Below, piece by piece: positions 7,650 to 15,889 of a stretch of DNA of 17,020 bases. Source of the DNA: Anaerolineae bacterium (GTDB taxonomy: Bacteria > Chloroflexota > Anaerolineae > UBA1429). The notes below the pieces were generated by a model. That model worked only from the letters and a program-made list of their open reading frames with translations. It did no database searches and was not told the DNA's origin. The position numbers and the translations under genes were made by a program. Each line of letters begins with the position of its first letter. The first letter of the stretch is position 1. The stretch lies in contig JAFGLK010000426.1 of assembly GCA_016928125.1 (NCBI GenBank), positions 1 to 17,020 of the forward strand, given 5' to 3'.

Positions 7650-8753
7650 CTAGGGGAGCAGTTCGCGGTACACGGCTTCGATCTCAGCCAGCATGCGCTC
7701 GGCCGAGAAGTGGGCCGAGTGGGCCAGTGCTCCACACGCCAGACGGTCGCGCAGCGCATCATCGCTGAGCAGACGCATAATGGCCACTGCCAGGGCGGGT
7801 GGATCCCGAGGCGGCACCACAAGTCCAGACACGCCATCCTGATTCACATAACTCGTGCCAGTGCCCAGCTCGGTGCTCACCACGGGCAGGCCGCTGCTCA
7901 TGGCCTCCACCTGCACCAGCCCAAAGGCCTCACTGCGCTCGCTGGCCGGCAGCACGAAAAGGTCCGCAGCCCGATAGTAGGTCGGCAATTCCGCATCGGA
8001 GACCCGCCCCGCAAACACGACTTTTGCGCTCAAGCCCAGGTCGCAGACTTGCTGACGCAGCGCGGGGCCGAAGGGTCCCTCACCCACAACGACGAGCCTG
8101 GCCGATATGCGTGGCATGGCCTGAATGAGATGCTGGAGCCCTTTGTAGTAGCGTAGCACGCCGACAAACAGGAGCACCGGCCCGTCGCCCCAGGTGGCGC
8201 GCAAGGTTTGCGCGCTCTCGCGCGAGCTGGTGAGGAACGGCTCGCGATCGATGCCAAAGGGGATCACGCAGCACTTGTTGCGGAGCGGCCCCAGAATCTC
8301 AGAGCTGTCCAGGTAGTTGGGCGTGGAAACGATGATGCGATCCACCGCCGCCAGGATATGCTCCATCAGAGGGCGATAGAAGCGGAGCAGCACCCTCTGG
8401 CGGACCACATCGCTGTGGTATGTGACCACTGTGGCTCGGCTCCGCCCCAGGAGGTGCTGCGCAAGCTCGCCCAAGGGATAGGGAAAGTGCAGGTGGGCAA
8501 TGTCCGGCCGTTGGCGGGCCAAGTGCAGCGGCAGCGCCAGCCCGAGCGGCGTCGAGGCCAGATGCGCTAGACGGGCCGCCTTGATGACGCGCACGCCATT
8601 CTGCGTCTCGATAGCCGTCTTGGCGCGCACGTTGCTGACCAACACGGTGACCTCATGTCCCGCGGCCGCCTGACGCTCCGCCAGGAGCTTGAGATGGTTC
8701 TCGATGCCGCCCACGATCGGCGCATAGTTCTTGTAGACGTGCAGGATGCGCAT
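7650..8753 (-). CDS. GT4-family (GT-B) glycosyltransferase, last of the cluster
   Basis: A retaining GT-B glycosyltransferase of CAZy family GT4 (367 aa). The N-terminal domain starts with MRILHVYKNYAPIVGGIE (GG at 15-16) and has HLHFPYPLGE (87-96) and VTYHSDVVRQ (110-119). The C-terminal nucleotide-sugar domain has FVGVLRYYKG (196-205), VVGEGP (222-227) and the EX7E pair in EAFGLVQVE (275-283, Glu275 and Glu283). The general style resembles mannosyl- or galactosyltransferases of O-antigen and exopolysaccharide clusters, but donor and acceptor cannot be assigned. A TTG lies directly before the ATG; I use the ATG at 8753 because AGGAGG (8763-8758) sits 4 nt upstream, overlapping the previous gene's stop. 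It ends the glycosyltransferase run and is followed by a 130-bp gap with a promoter. Confidence 0.93.
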   Translation of the reverse strand: MRILHVYKNYAPIVGGIENHLKLLAERQAAAGHEVTVLVSNVRAKTAIETQNGVRVIKAARLAHLASTPLGLALPLHLARQRPDIAHLHFPYPLGELAQHLLGRSRATVVTYHSDVVRQRVLLRFYRPLMEHILAAVDRIIVSTPNYLDSSEILGPLRNKCCVIPFGIDREPFLTSSRESAQTLRATWGDGPVLLFVGVLRYYKGLQHLIQAMPRISARLVVVGEGPFGPALRQQVCDLGLSAKVVFAGRVSDAELPTYYRAADLFVLPASERSEAFGLVQVEAMSSGLPVVSTELGTGTSYVNQDGVSGLVVPPRDPPALAVAIMRLLSDDALRDRLACGALAHSAHFSAERMLAEIEAVYRELLP

Positions 8754-8757
8754 CAAG

Positions 8758-8763
8758 CCTCCT
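8758..8763 (-). promoter_or_regulatory. ribosome-binding site overlapping upstream stop codon
   Basis: AGGAGG read on the - strand shares two bases with the TAG stop (8764-8762) of the upstream glycosyltransferase and is 4 nt from the ATG at 8753. This selects ATG over the adjacent TTG and suggests coupled translation. Confidence 0.7.
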
Positions 8764-9892
8764 AACCGCGCGCGATGCGCCGATAGAGCGCCAAGGTAGC
8801 CTCTGCGGCGCAGCGCCAGGTGAAGCGAGCCGCACGCTCCCGGCCCAGGACGCTCAAGTGCTCGCGAAGATCGGCCTCCGTCAACAGACGGCTGAGCGCG
8901 GCTCGGATCTGCGGCACGCTCAGGGGATCAAAGGTCAAGCCGGCGTCGCCTACGATCTCGGGCAGCGACGAGGTATCCGAACAGGCCACCGGCGTCCCGC
9001 AGGCCATGGCCTCCAACACCGGAAGTCCGAATCCCTCGTACAGGGAAGGCAGCACAAAGGCGCATGCGCCCGCATAGAGCGCGGGCAGGTCCTCATCCCC
9101 AATCTCGCCGACAAAACGCACGCTCTCGCCCAGCCCAAGCCGAAGGACGGCTTGGCGCGGTTGCGGGTAACGGGGATCGTCGGGTCCAGCCAGCACCAAC
9201 TGGCTTGTGCCCCGCTCGCTCGGCGCGAGGCCCGCCCAGGCCTCGATCAGCCGCACCAAATTTTTGTGTGGCTTGGTGATGCCAAGATACAAGACATAAG
9301 AGGCCTGGAGCCCAAGCCGCTCCCGCAACTTCACCCGCTCGGCCTCGGGCAGAGGCCTGAAGCGCTCGTCCACGCCCAGGGGCGCCACAGTGAGCCTGGA
9401 GAGCGGGGCTCCCAGGATGCCATGAACGTCCTCCGCAGTCGCTTGCGAGTCGACCAGGATACCCCTGGCGCGCCAGAGAGCCAGCCGCTGAAAAAGCACG
9501 AACAGCGGTGCCAAATGCGCGTCGGGGAGCGATTCGGGGTAGAGAGAAGGGATCAGGTCGTGCAGCGTCACCACTGTCGGACAGGGCAAGGCATAAGGCA
9601 TGACATAGTAGGGGCTATGGAACAGATCGAGGTGCTCCGCGCTGACGAGTCGCGGCAAGGCCAGTTGCGAACGCAGGGAAAGAATCGGCAGAGCAACCGG
9701 CCTCAGCGTGACGTTGTTCAGCGCCTGCAGGGCCGACAGATCATGCCGCGTGTTCTGCGCTTGCGGATCGTAGAACACCACGAGTCTAAGGTCGGGGGCC
9801 GCTTTGGCCAGCTGCAGGCTCAGATTGTAGGCATAGCGCCCGATGCCAGGAAAGTGATCCTGGATGCAGCGCCCATCCAAGCCCACGCGCAT
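8762..9892 (-). CDS. GT4-family glycosyltransferase, MtfB/mannosyltransferase-like
   Basis: A complete GT-B glycosyltransferase (376 aa) of the GT4 branch that includes MtfB/WbpY-like mannosyltransferases. It opens MRVGLDGRCI with PGIGRYAYNL (15-24), then FHSPYYVMPY (91-100) and TLHDLIPSLYPE (109-120), both typical of this branch. The C-terminal domain has YLGITKPHKNL (202-212) and the EX7E motif EGFGLPVLE (286-294), followed by AMACGTPVACSDTSSLPEIVGDAG in pieces (295-318). Mannose transfer from GDP-mannose is the family's common activity but is only a suggestion here. ATG at 9892 has AGGAGGT 4 nt upstream, and the upstream stop is only 2 nt away. The motif set is intact. Confidence 0.94.
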   Translation of the reverse strand: MRVGLDGRCIQDHFPGIGRYAYNLSLQLAKAAPDLRLVVFYDPQAQNTRHDLSALQALNNVTLRPVALPILSLRSQLALPRLVSAEHLDLFHSPYYVMPYALPCPTVVTLHDLIPSLYPESLPDAHLAPLFVLFQRLALWRARGILVDSQATAEDVHGILGAPLSRLTVAPLGVDERFRPLPEAERVKLRERLGLQASYVLYLGITKPHKNLVRLIEAWAGLAPSERGTSQLVLAGPDDPRYPQPRQAVLRLGLGESVRFVGEIGDEDLPALYAGACAFVLPSLYEGFGLPVLEAMACGTPVACSDTSSLPEIVGDAGLTFDPLSVPQIRAALSRLLTEADLREHLSVLGRERAARFTWRCAAEATLALYRRIARG

Positions 9893-9894
9893 CG

Positions 9895-11082
9895 CTACCT
9901 CCTGTCCGAGCGTGCATTCGCGGCCTCAGCCAAGACCGCCTCGATCCGCCGCGTCAAGACGCGCACATCGTAGGCGCTCTCGACGCGACGCCTGCCGGCC
10001 TCGCCCAGACGGCGTCTCAGATCGGGATCTCGCAAAAGCCAAAGCACCGCCTCCGCCAGCGCTCGGATGTCGCGTGGGGCCACCAGCAGGCCTGACGCAC
10101 CGCCCTCCAGGATCTCGCTCGGACCACCATAGTCGTAGGCGACAACGGGGAGCCTCGCCGCTAGCCCCTCGATGATAATGCGTCCAAAGGGCTCCGGCTG
10201 AGTCGAACAGTGCACCAGCACATCGAGCGCGGAGAGCACGGCTCCGAGATCCTCGCGCTGACCCGCAAAGACCAGGCGCGCCTGCAAACCCAAATCAGCA
10301 ACGAGCATCTTGAGCTGTGACTCGTAGGCCTCGGTGCCCCCAAAGATGCCGCCCCCCACCAGCACAAAGTGGGCCTGGGGGCAGTGCGCGGCCACTCTCG
10401 CCATGGCTCGAACAAAGTCTTGCTGCCCCTTCCAGGCGCGCAGGCGTCCCACCAAGCCCACCAGAAGGCGCCCTTGCGGAACCCGCCACACCTCGCGAAG
10501 CTGCCGGTCGGCATCCAGCGACGCATCCAAGGCCGCCAGATCAACACCATTGGGGATGATGTCCACCATGAGGCCGTGCGGCAGCGGCTGGGACGCGGCT
10601 TTGGAGACGGCGATCGTACGCGCGGCCAGTCGCCCCATCACAGACACGTACGGCCCTGGGCGGAAGACGTCGCGCACGTGCCAGACGAGAGGACGACCCG
10701 TGAACCGCGCCGCCGGAGCAGCATACAGCGAGGCGCGCATCACGTTCGCCTGCACCGCGTCTACATGATGGTGCTTGATCAGTGCCATCAGTTGGGCCAC
10801 CCCTTTGGCCAGCCGAATCGGAGCCGAGAGCTCCCGCCGCAGGCGCGGCATGTCGAGGATCTCCACCACGACGTCCATCTGGCCCGCCGCGTGAGCCAGG
10901 GCGCCCTCGTTGCAGGCCAGAATGGGCTCAAAGCGCCCACGATCCAGGTGACGGAGCAGCAGCAGCAGACTCTGTTCGGCGCCCCCGAGCGCCTCGGCAT
11001 GATCCACGAACAGGACCCGCGTCATCGAGCTCATCCCCAGCCGTGGCGCCGACGGCACATCGGAACCCCTGCCTAGCAGCAT
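9895..11082 (-). CDS. GT4-family glycosyltransferase
   Basis: A GT-B glycosyltransferase (up to 395 aa). Numbered from the first ATG: VLFVDHAEALGGAEQSL (23-39), the characteristic GGAEQ donor-side loop; WHVRDVF (134-140); IPNGVD (176-181); VGRLRAWKGQQDF (211-223); and the EX7E motif EPFGRIIIE (297-305) followed by GLAARLPVVAYDYGGPSEI. Start choice is open. The ATG at 11082 follows the upstream stop by one base and has AAGGGAG about 12 nt upstream, but the first 19 residues do not look like the family. ATG at 11025 gives the normal family start (MTRVLFVDH) with GGGGATGA at suitable spacing. I give the longer form because of the coupling. Sugar specificity is unknown. Confidence 0.9.
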   Translation of the reverse strand: MLLGRGSDVPSAPRLGMSSMTRVLFVDHAEALGGAEQSLLLLLRHLDRGRFEPILACNEGALAHAAGQMDVVVEILDMPRLRRELSAPIRLAKGVAQLMALIKHHHVDAVQANVMRASLYAAPAARFTGRPLVWHVRDVFRPGPYVSVMGRLAARTIAVSKAASQPLPHGLMVDIIPNGVDLAALDASLDADRQLREVWRVPQGRLLVGLVGRLRAWKGQQDFVRAMARVAAHCPQAHFVLVGGGIFGGTEAYESQLKMLVADLGLQARLVFAGQREDLGAVLSALDVLVHCSTQPEPFGRIIIEGLAARLPVVAYDYGGPSEILEGGASGLLVAPRDIRALAEAVLWLLRDPDLRRRLGEAGRRRVESAYDVRVLTRRIEAVLAEAANARSDRR

Positions 11083-11083
11083 T

Positions 11084-12148
11084 CTAGCGCGCCGCTCCCT
11101 TGCAGAGCGCCTGCTCCAGGGCGAGTGCCACGCGCTCCCAGTTCATCTCAGATTCGACCCAAGCCCGCCCGGCACGCCCGAGCCGGTGGCGCAGCGGCTC
11201 ATCCTGTAGCAAGCGCCAGAGGGCCTCAGCCAACGCGTGGGGAGCATCCGGATCGACGAGCAGACCCGTCTCGCCGGCGCGAACCGCCTCGACCGCACCT
11301 CCGCTGCGGCCGGCGACGACAGGCAGGCCGCTGGCGCTAGCCTCCAGGTAGACGATGCCAAAGCCCTCCACGCTTCGGCCCTTGTCCTCTTCGCGAGCCG
11401 GCATGACAAAGATGTGGGCATTGCGGTAATAGTCGGGCAGGGCCTCATCGGGCACATGTCCCACGAAATCGACCCTGGATGAGAGATCAAGCGTCTCCAC
11501 CAAAGCCTCCAATCGCCCGCGGTCTGGCCCATCGCCTACAATCTGGTAGCGAATCTGCGGCAGGCGAGGCTGCAGCAGAGCGAGGGCGCGCAACACCGTG
11601 TCGATGCCCTTGCGCGGCACCAGGCGCCCTACGGTGAGCAGGCATGGCGGCAGCGGGGGCGCCGTCGGGCGCGGCCGGAAGCGCTCCGGGTCTACCCCGG
11701 GAGGGATCACCATCACCTCACCAAGGCCCAACTCCCGCAAGCGCTGCCTGTTAGCCTGTGACTGGGTCATCAACGGATGGGCGCGCCGCAGTAGCATGTT
11801 GAACCCGGGGCGATGCCAGCGACGCTGCGCCGCGAGAAAGTCGTTCCCATGGACGAGAGCGGCATAGCGGCCCCAGGCCGTCATCGCCGCCAGGGCGAGC
11901 AGGCGCGGGTGCGCATGCCCTACGAGCACTCGGTCCGGCGACCAGGCCTTGAGCGCGAGCCACCATCTCAGCCATTCGCTGCGCCCTCGCACGAGTCGGC
12001 GATAGGGTTCGTCGGGGCTCAAACCCTGCACTGGCGTGATCACGAGCACGTCATGGCGCCTCTGGAGCCTTGATGCGACCTCATGCAGATAGGTCTGCAC
12101 GCCGCCCGGATCGGGTCTCATGTCGAAGGTTAGGATTGCGATCCTCAC
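11084..12148 (-). CDS. GT4-family glycosyltransferase, PimB-like
   Basis: A GT-B glycosyltransferase (354 aa from the chosen start). Motifs are PDPGGVQTY (12-20), LVHGNDFL (98-105), IPPGVDPERFRP (148-159), TVGRLVPRKGID (172-183) and VGDGPDR (204-210). A charged loop AREEDKGRSV directly precedes the EX7E motif EGFGIVYLE (261-269), then ASASGLPVVAGRSGGAVEAV. This EEDKGRSVEGFGIVYLEA arrangement is typical of the PimB-like branch, so mannosyl transfer is possible but unproven. I chose GTG at 12148: it gives the family N-terminus VRIAILTFDM, shares one base with the upstream TAG (TAGTG), and has AAAGGGG just upstream. An in-frame start at 12196 would add 16 residues lying inside the upstream gene. 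Confidence 0.91.
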   Translation of the reverse strand: MRIAILTFDMRPDPGGVQTYLHEVASRLQRRHDVLVITPVQGLSPDEPYRRLVRGRSEWLRWWLALKAWSPDRVLVGHAHPRLLALAAMTAWGRYAALVHGNDFLAAQRRWHRPGFNMLLRRAHPLMTQSQANRQRLRELGLGEVMVIPPGVDPERFRPRPTAPPLPPCLLTVGRLVPRKGIDTVLRALALLQPRLPQIRYQIVGDGPDRGRLEALVETLDLSSRVDFVGHVPDEALPDYYRNAHIFVMPAREEDKGRSVEGFGIVYLEASASGLPVVAGRSGGAVEAVRAGETGLLVDPDAPHALAEALWRLLQDEPLRHRLGRAGRAWVESEMNWERVALALEQALCKGAAR

Positions 12149-13143
12149 TAGGCCCCTTTCACCGGCCCTGTCTCTTCGCCTCGAGATCTCATCCACGCTC
12201 GCATCTGCCCCAGGGCATCGGCCCAGCCAGCCAGCAGCTGAACGGCCGCCAACCCCAGACCATGCTGGAAGATGGCCATCAGCGCACCCACGGTGCGCTT
12301 GGCGATACGCAACGCAATGCGCCCGGGGCCTGGATAGCGCCCCTGGCGTTTGAACTCAAAGTGGGCGGCGCCCACGCCACGCTGGATCTGCTGCCGCCAG
12401 AAGGCGCCTGGCCGATAGTCGCGGCAATGGATCACCCGGGTGGGCACATACAGCAGACGCCCGCCGCGCTGGGCGACGCGCCACTTGAGATCCGCGTCCT
12501 CTCCCGCCGCCACCGGAAAGCTCTCGTCAAAACCGCCTACCTCCGCCAGGGTCGCCTTGCGATAGGACATGGCGTTGGTCCCGCCGACGGGGCAGTCCCA
12601 GCCCCCCAAGCGTGGCTCGGGCCCGGCGCCATATACATGGTGGGTGAGATGCGCCTCATATTGGGCTAACAGGTTGCGCGCGAGAAGAGGCGCCGGCGCT
12701 TCCATGTAGCCGCCCACACCGCCCACCTCTGGGTGAGCGAGATAGCCTGCCACGAGGCTCGACAGGAAATCGGGCGGGATGAGACAGTCATCGTCAGTAA
12801 AGGCGATGATCTCACCCTTGGCGTGGGCCAGCCCGAGGTTACGCGCCGCGGCTGGCCCACGGTTCGAGGCCTGGACGAGCAGACGCACCTGGGGAAAGGC
12901 GTCGCGCACCATGGCGACTGTGTCATCGCCAGAGGCGTCATCTACCACGATGATCTCGTAGCCCGCATAGTCCTGCTGAAGAGCCGCCTCCAGGCAGCGC
13001 CTCAGAGCCTCGACGCGCCGATGGGTGGGGATGACCAGCGAGACCAGGGGCAATGCCATAGAAGATGGCCGCTCAGGCTGGACGACTCGACTCGGACCGG
13101 CGCGCGTTTCCTCGGAGACGCCCACCGCTTCGGGCAAGCTCAT
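12148..13143 (-). CDS. GT2-family (GT-A) glycosyltransferase
   Basis: The only inverting GT-A enzyme of the cluster (331 aa). It has LVSLVIPTHRRVEALRRCL (33-51), EIIVVDDASGDDT (63-75), the DXD-type metal/nucleotide motif FTDDDCLIPPDF (115-126), GGFDESFP (203-210) and GEDADLKWR (214-222, catalytic-base region). A hydrophobic stretch near the C-terminus (about 284-310) may tether it to the membrane. The first 28 residues are not part of the fold. Even so, the ATG at 13143 is favoured by an ATGA overlap with the preceding gene's stop and a strong purine-rich site (AAGGGGAGAGGGAG); the alternative is Met29. It probably adds one sugar of the repeat unit from an NDP-sugar. The donor is not predictable. 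Confidence 0.92.
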   Translation of the reverse strand: MSLPEAVGVSEETRAGPSRVVQPERPSSMALPLVSLVIPTHRRVEALRRCLEAALQQDYAGYEIIVVDDASGDDTVAMVRDAFPQVRLLVQASNRGPAAARNLGLAHAKGEIIAFTDDDCLIPPDFLSSLVAGYLAHPEVGGVGGYMEAPAPLLARNLLAQYEAHLTHHVYGAGPEPRLGGWDCPVGGTNAMSYRKATLAEVGGFDESFPVAAGEDADLKWRVAQRGGRLLYVPTRVIHCRDYRPGAFWRQQIQRGVGAAHFEFKRQGRYPGPGRIALRIAKRTVGALMAIFQHGLGLAAVQLLAGWADALGQMRAWMRSRGEETGPVKGA

Positions 13144-14288
13144 CGACTCCCTCTCCCCTTTGACAGCCTGGCCAGTGCCGCTGCCAGGGCATCCTCGCTG
13201 GCCGACCAGGTGTAGGCCTCGGCCCGCGCCCTGGCCGCCGTGCGCATGGCCTCATACAGGGAGCTGTCCTGCCGGAGCCGCTCAAGGGCCGCTGCCAGCG
13301 CCTCTGCGTCCCGAATCGGGACCAGCAGTGCCTCGACACCATCCCGAGCCACTGATCCGGCGTTGGGCGTCGTGACCAGCGGCAGGCCGCAGGCCATGGC
13401 CTCGTAGGCAGTCAACGCGCTGCCCTCGTGCAGCGTCGGAAAGGCAAAGAGGTGCGCCCGCTGGTAGTAGGGCACGGGGTCAGCCACATGCCCGATCACG
13501 CGCACCGAATCAAGCCCACGCACCTGTCGCTCAAACAGCGGGGCATAGTCGGGCTGCAGAGCGCCGACGAGCACCAACTCTGCATCGCGCCAACCCAGTC
13601 TCCGCCAGGCTTCCAGCAGGTAGGGAATGCCCTTGCCCAGCTCTAGACGCCCCACATAAATCACGCTAAAGGGCTGTGGCGGCGGCTCGGGGGCTGGGCG
13701 AAAGCGCGCACAGTCCACGCCAAAGGGCACCTGTAACAGCTTTTCATTCGCAATGCCTTGGGCGAGGAAGGTCTGGCGCACAAAGTCGGAGGGGATCAGG
13801 GCGTAATCGGCCAGCTCGATCTCAGCCCGCGTGCGCCGTAACCCACCGTGCCAATCGCGAGGGGTCTGATCCCAACGCGCATATTCCTCATGCATCAGGG
13901 CCACCCGATACGCGGGATGTACGCTGGCAACCTCGACGACCGTGGCCATGCCCAGGCGCTGAGCACGCCGGATCGACAAGAGCCCGTCCCCACCCCACGC
14001 CAGGAGGAGATCGGCGGGCTCCAGGCGCGCGGCCGCCCAGCGATCATAGAGCTCCGCGTGCCAGCGCTGGATGCGCTTGGCACCGTCGTAGACGGCCAGC
14101 TTGCGCAGCGCTCGGCTTGGCAGGCCCAGCGCTCGGATGCGTTCACGCGGGATATCCACCGCCCGGCAAGACCCGCACAGCAGCCGCTGCAGCATGTTGT
14201 GTCGCTGGAGGCCTCGCACGCCGTGGTAGGCCGTGGCACCGATGCCACCTCCTCCCAAGCGCGCCCCGATCGAGTAGATGACCTTCAC
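13140..14288 (-). CDS. GT4-family glycosyltransferase
   Basis: A divergent GT-B glycosyltransferase (382 aa). It starts VKVIYSIGARLGGGGIGATAY with a glycine loop (GGGGIG, 12-17). Other landmarks are AWGGDGLLS (97-105), a long helical segment 125-165, IPSDFVRQTFLAQGI (165-179), VPFGVDCARFRP (187-198), VGRLELGKGIPYLLEAW (212-228) and the EX7E motif EGSALTAYE (288-296) then AMACGLPLVTTPNAGSV. The SALTAYE form instead of FGLPLLE sets it apart from the four other GT4 proteins here. I chose GTG at 14288 because it gives the family-like start, overlaps the flippase stop by 4 bp (GTGA) and has GGAG 9 nt upstream. An in-frame ATG at 14330 lies inside the flippase gene. Specificity is unknown. Confidence 0.9.
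   Translation of the reverse strand: MKVIYSIGARLGGGGIGATAYHGVRGLQRHNMLQRLLCGSCRAVDIPRERIRALGLPSRALRKLAVYDGAKRIQRWHAELYDRWAAARLEPADLLLAWGGDGLLSIRRAQRLGMATVVEVASVHPAYRVALMHEEYARWDQTPRDWHGGLRRTRAEIELADYALIPSDFVRQTFLAQGIANEKLLQVPFGVDCARFRPAPEPPPQPFSVIYVGRLELGKGIPYLLEAWRRLGWRDAELVLVGALQPDYAPLFERQVRGLDSVRVIGHVADPVPYYQRAHLFAFPTLHEGSALTAYEAMACGLPLVTTPNAGSVARDGVEALLVPIRDAEALAAALERLRQDSSLYEAMRTAARARAEAYTWSASEDALAAALARLSKGRGSR
13147..13160 (-). promoter_or_regulatory. strong ribosome-binding site of the GT2 gene
   Basis: AAGGGGAGAGGGAG on the - strand, ending 3 nt before the ATG at 13143 and lying inside the end of the upstream glycosyltransferase gene. It supports the long N-terminus of the GT2 protein rather than internal Met29. 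Confidence 0.6.
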
Positions 14289-15805
14289 GTGGTTGTGCTC
14301 CGGCCCTGCCGCACAAAGCGCCAAAGCCATCTCGCGGCCCTCAGGTCGTCGCGCCCCTCAAGGGCCAGGAGCAGCCCGACGAAGACCGCCCCAAAGGCCG
14401 CCAGCTTGAAGGCCAGCGTGCTCCAGACCCCCAAGGGAAGCCGCGTCTCAACGCCATAGCCAGCCAGCCCAGCCATTATGAGCGCCAGACTGGGCCGTAG
14501 CCACAGCCTGCCGAGGGAAAGGTCCACCGACTCTCGCAGGGAGGCCGTAAGGCGCCAGAGGCCCACCAGCAGCATCAGATCAGCTGCGAGCGCCACCCCA
14601 TTGCGTCCCCAGAGGCGGCTCCCCAGGATGACCGTGGGCACAAAGACCAGCGCCTGCAACAGATGGGCTCTCTGGAGCTGATCTGGCCTACCGAGCGAGG
14701 TCATCAGGTTGCTGATCAGGAGCAGCACCGAATCGAGCGCCACATAGAGAGCCATCAATCGAAATGTCCAGAGCATCGGCCACCATTCAGCCCCGATCAC
14801 CCAGTGAACCAGCTCTGGCAGAGCCAGTGCAAAGGCCCCGGCGACGAAAAAGCTGGTGCGCAGGATCAGGTGCGCCGAGCGGTAAAAGAGCTGCGAAAGC
14901 CTGCGGCGATCTCCCTGTAGTGCAGCAAATACCGGCCCCAACACGATCACCAATGGGTTGGCCAAGATGCGACGCGGATAGCGCGCAAACTCGTAGGATT
15001 TGGCATAGTACCCGAGCGAGAGCTCGCCCAACGTTGTGCCTACCCAAAAGTCATCAAACCGGTCCAGGAGATAACCCAGATTGGAGGCTACCCAGGTGGG
15101 CCGGCCATAGGCCCAGAACCAGCGCACATGGGCGGCGTTCCAGCCCAGGCGCGGGGCCCAGCATCGAAATGGCCCCCAGGAGAGGACGAAACGCAGCACA
15201 AAGCCGGTGACGCGCTCGGCCACCAGCGCCCAGAGGCCCCAGCCTCGGGAGGCCAAGTAGATCGCGACGATGGTCATGCCCAAGCCCGAGATCATGTCCA
15301 TCCAGGCCAGACGACGAAAGCTCAGGCGCTTGCGCAGAATCGTCTCCTGAACCTGACTTGCATTGGCTAGCAGATGGGCCGCGATCAACAGCGGCAGGAT
15401 CTGGCCGAGGCCCTGCATGTTGGGATAGGCCCTCTGAATCCAGGGCGTACAGGCGAACAACACGCCGAGCGCCAGCAGATCCAGGCCGAGGCGCAGTGAG
15501 AAATAGGTCTGCAGGAAAGAGCCCTCCGGATCTTGACGGTGGATCAAGGCCGCGTCCAGACCGAGCACACGGAGTTGCAGGACGAGGCCAATGTAAAAGA
15601 GCGCCAACGCCAGGACGCCGAACGCCTCGGGGGCCACGAGCCGCGCCAGCCAAATCGAGCGCACCAGCCCAAGAATCAGAGTCACGCCCGAGGCGGTCAG
15701 CGCATAGAGCGAACCCCGCACCGCTTGCTGCGCGAGCTTGCCTGCGGCCATCTCATGCGTGTGGAGCGCTGACGCTGGAGTTGCATCTTGGGGAGGGTCT
15801 ATCAT
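14285..15805 (-). CDS. Wzx-type oligosaccharide flippase (MOP/PST family)
   Basis: A 506-aa polytopic protein with about 12-14 hydrophobic helices between residues 26 and 490. It matches the polysaccharide-transport branch of the MOP superfamily, which flips undecaprenyl-diphosphate-linked glycans across the membrane. Typical features are the N-terminal AVRGSLYALTASGVTLILG segment, followed by LARLVAPEAFGVLALA (54-69) and GLDAALIHR, which resemble WzxC/Polysacc_synt_3 proteins. Arg and Asp residues within helices (for example near RFDDFWVG) are usual for Wzx. The ATG at 15805 lacks a good ribosome-binding site; Met19 (15751) is an alternative. It heads the glycosyltransferase run, overlapping the next gene by 4 bp (GTGA), which fits a Wzx/Wzy-dependent pathway. 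The 84-nt gap upstream has no clear promoter. Confidence 0.91.
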   Translation of the reverse strand: MIDPPQDATPASALHTHEMAAGKLAQQAVRGSLYALTASGVTLILGLVRSIWLARLVAPEAFGVLALALFYIGLVLQLRVLGLDAALIHRQDPEGSFLQTYFSLRLGLDLLALGVLFACTPWIQRAYPNMQGLGQILPLLIAAHLLANASQVQETILRKRLSFRRLAWMDMISGLGMTIVAIYLASRGWGLWALVAERVTGFVLRFVLSWGPFRCWAPRLGWNAAHVRWFWAYGRPTWVASNLGYLLDRFDDFWVGTTLGELSLGYYAKSYEFARYPRRILANPLVIVLGPVFAALQGDRRRLSQLFYRSAHLILRTSFFVAGAFALALPELVHWVIGAEWWPMLWTFRLMALYVALDSVLLLISNLMTSLGRPDQLQRAHLLQALVFVPTVILGSRLWGRNGVALAADLMLLVGLWRLTASLRESVDLSLGRLWLRPSLALIMAGLAGYGVETRLPLGVWSTLAFKLAAFGAVFVGLLLALEGRDDLRAARWLWRFVRQGRSTTT

Positions 15806-15889
15806 CGCCAGATCGGGAACACGTATGCCTTGCCCGGCCTCCTTCTCCCATGGTCTCGATCGCCTGAATGGATGCCCCGGGAACGCATC

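Noticed and set aside
8858..9973. 371-codon open frame on the + strand opposite two glycosyltransferases
   Set aside because: It spans the junction of two well-supported - strand genes, is rich in Arg, Gln and His as antisense shadows are, and shows no domain.
7650..14288. Tandem duplication of GT4 genes
   Set aside because: The five GT4 proteins differ in N-terminal signatures, loop lengths and EX7E context. No long shared stretch is visible.
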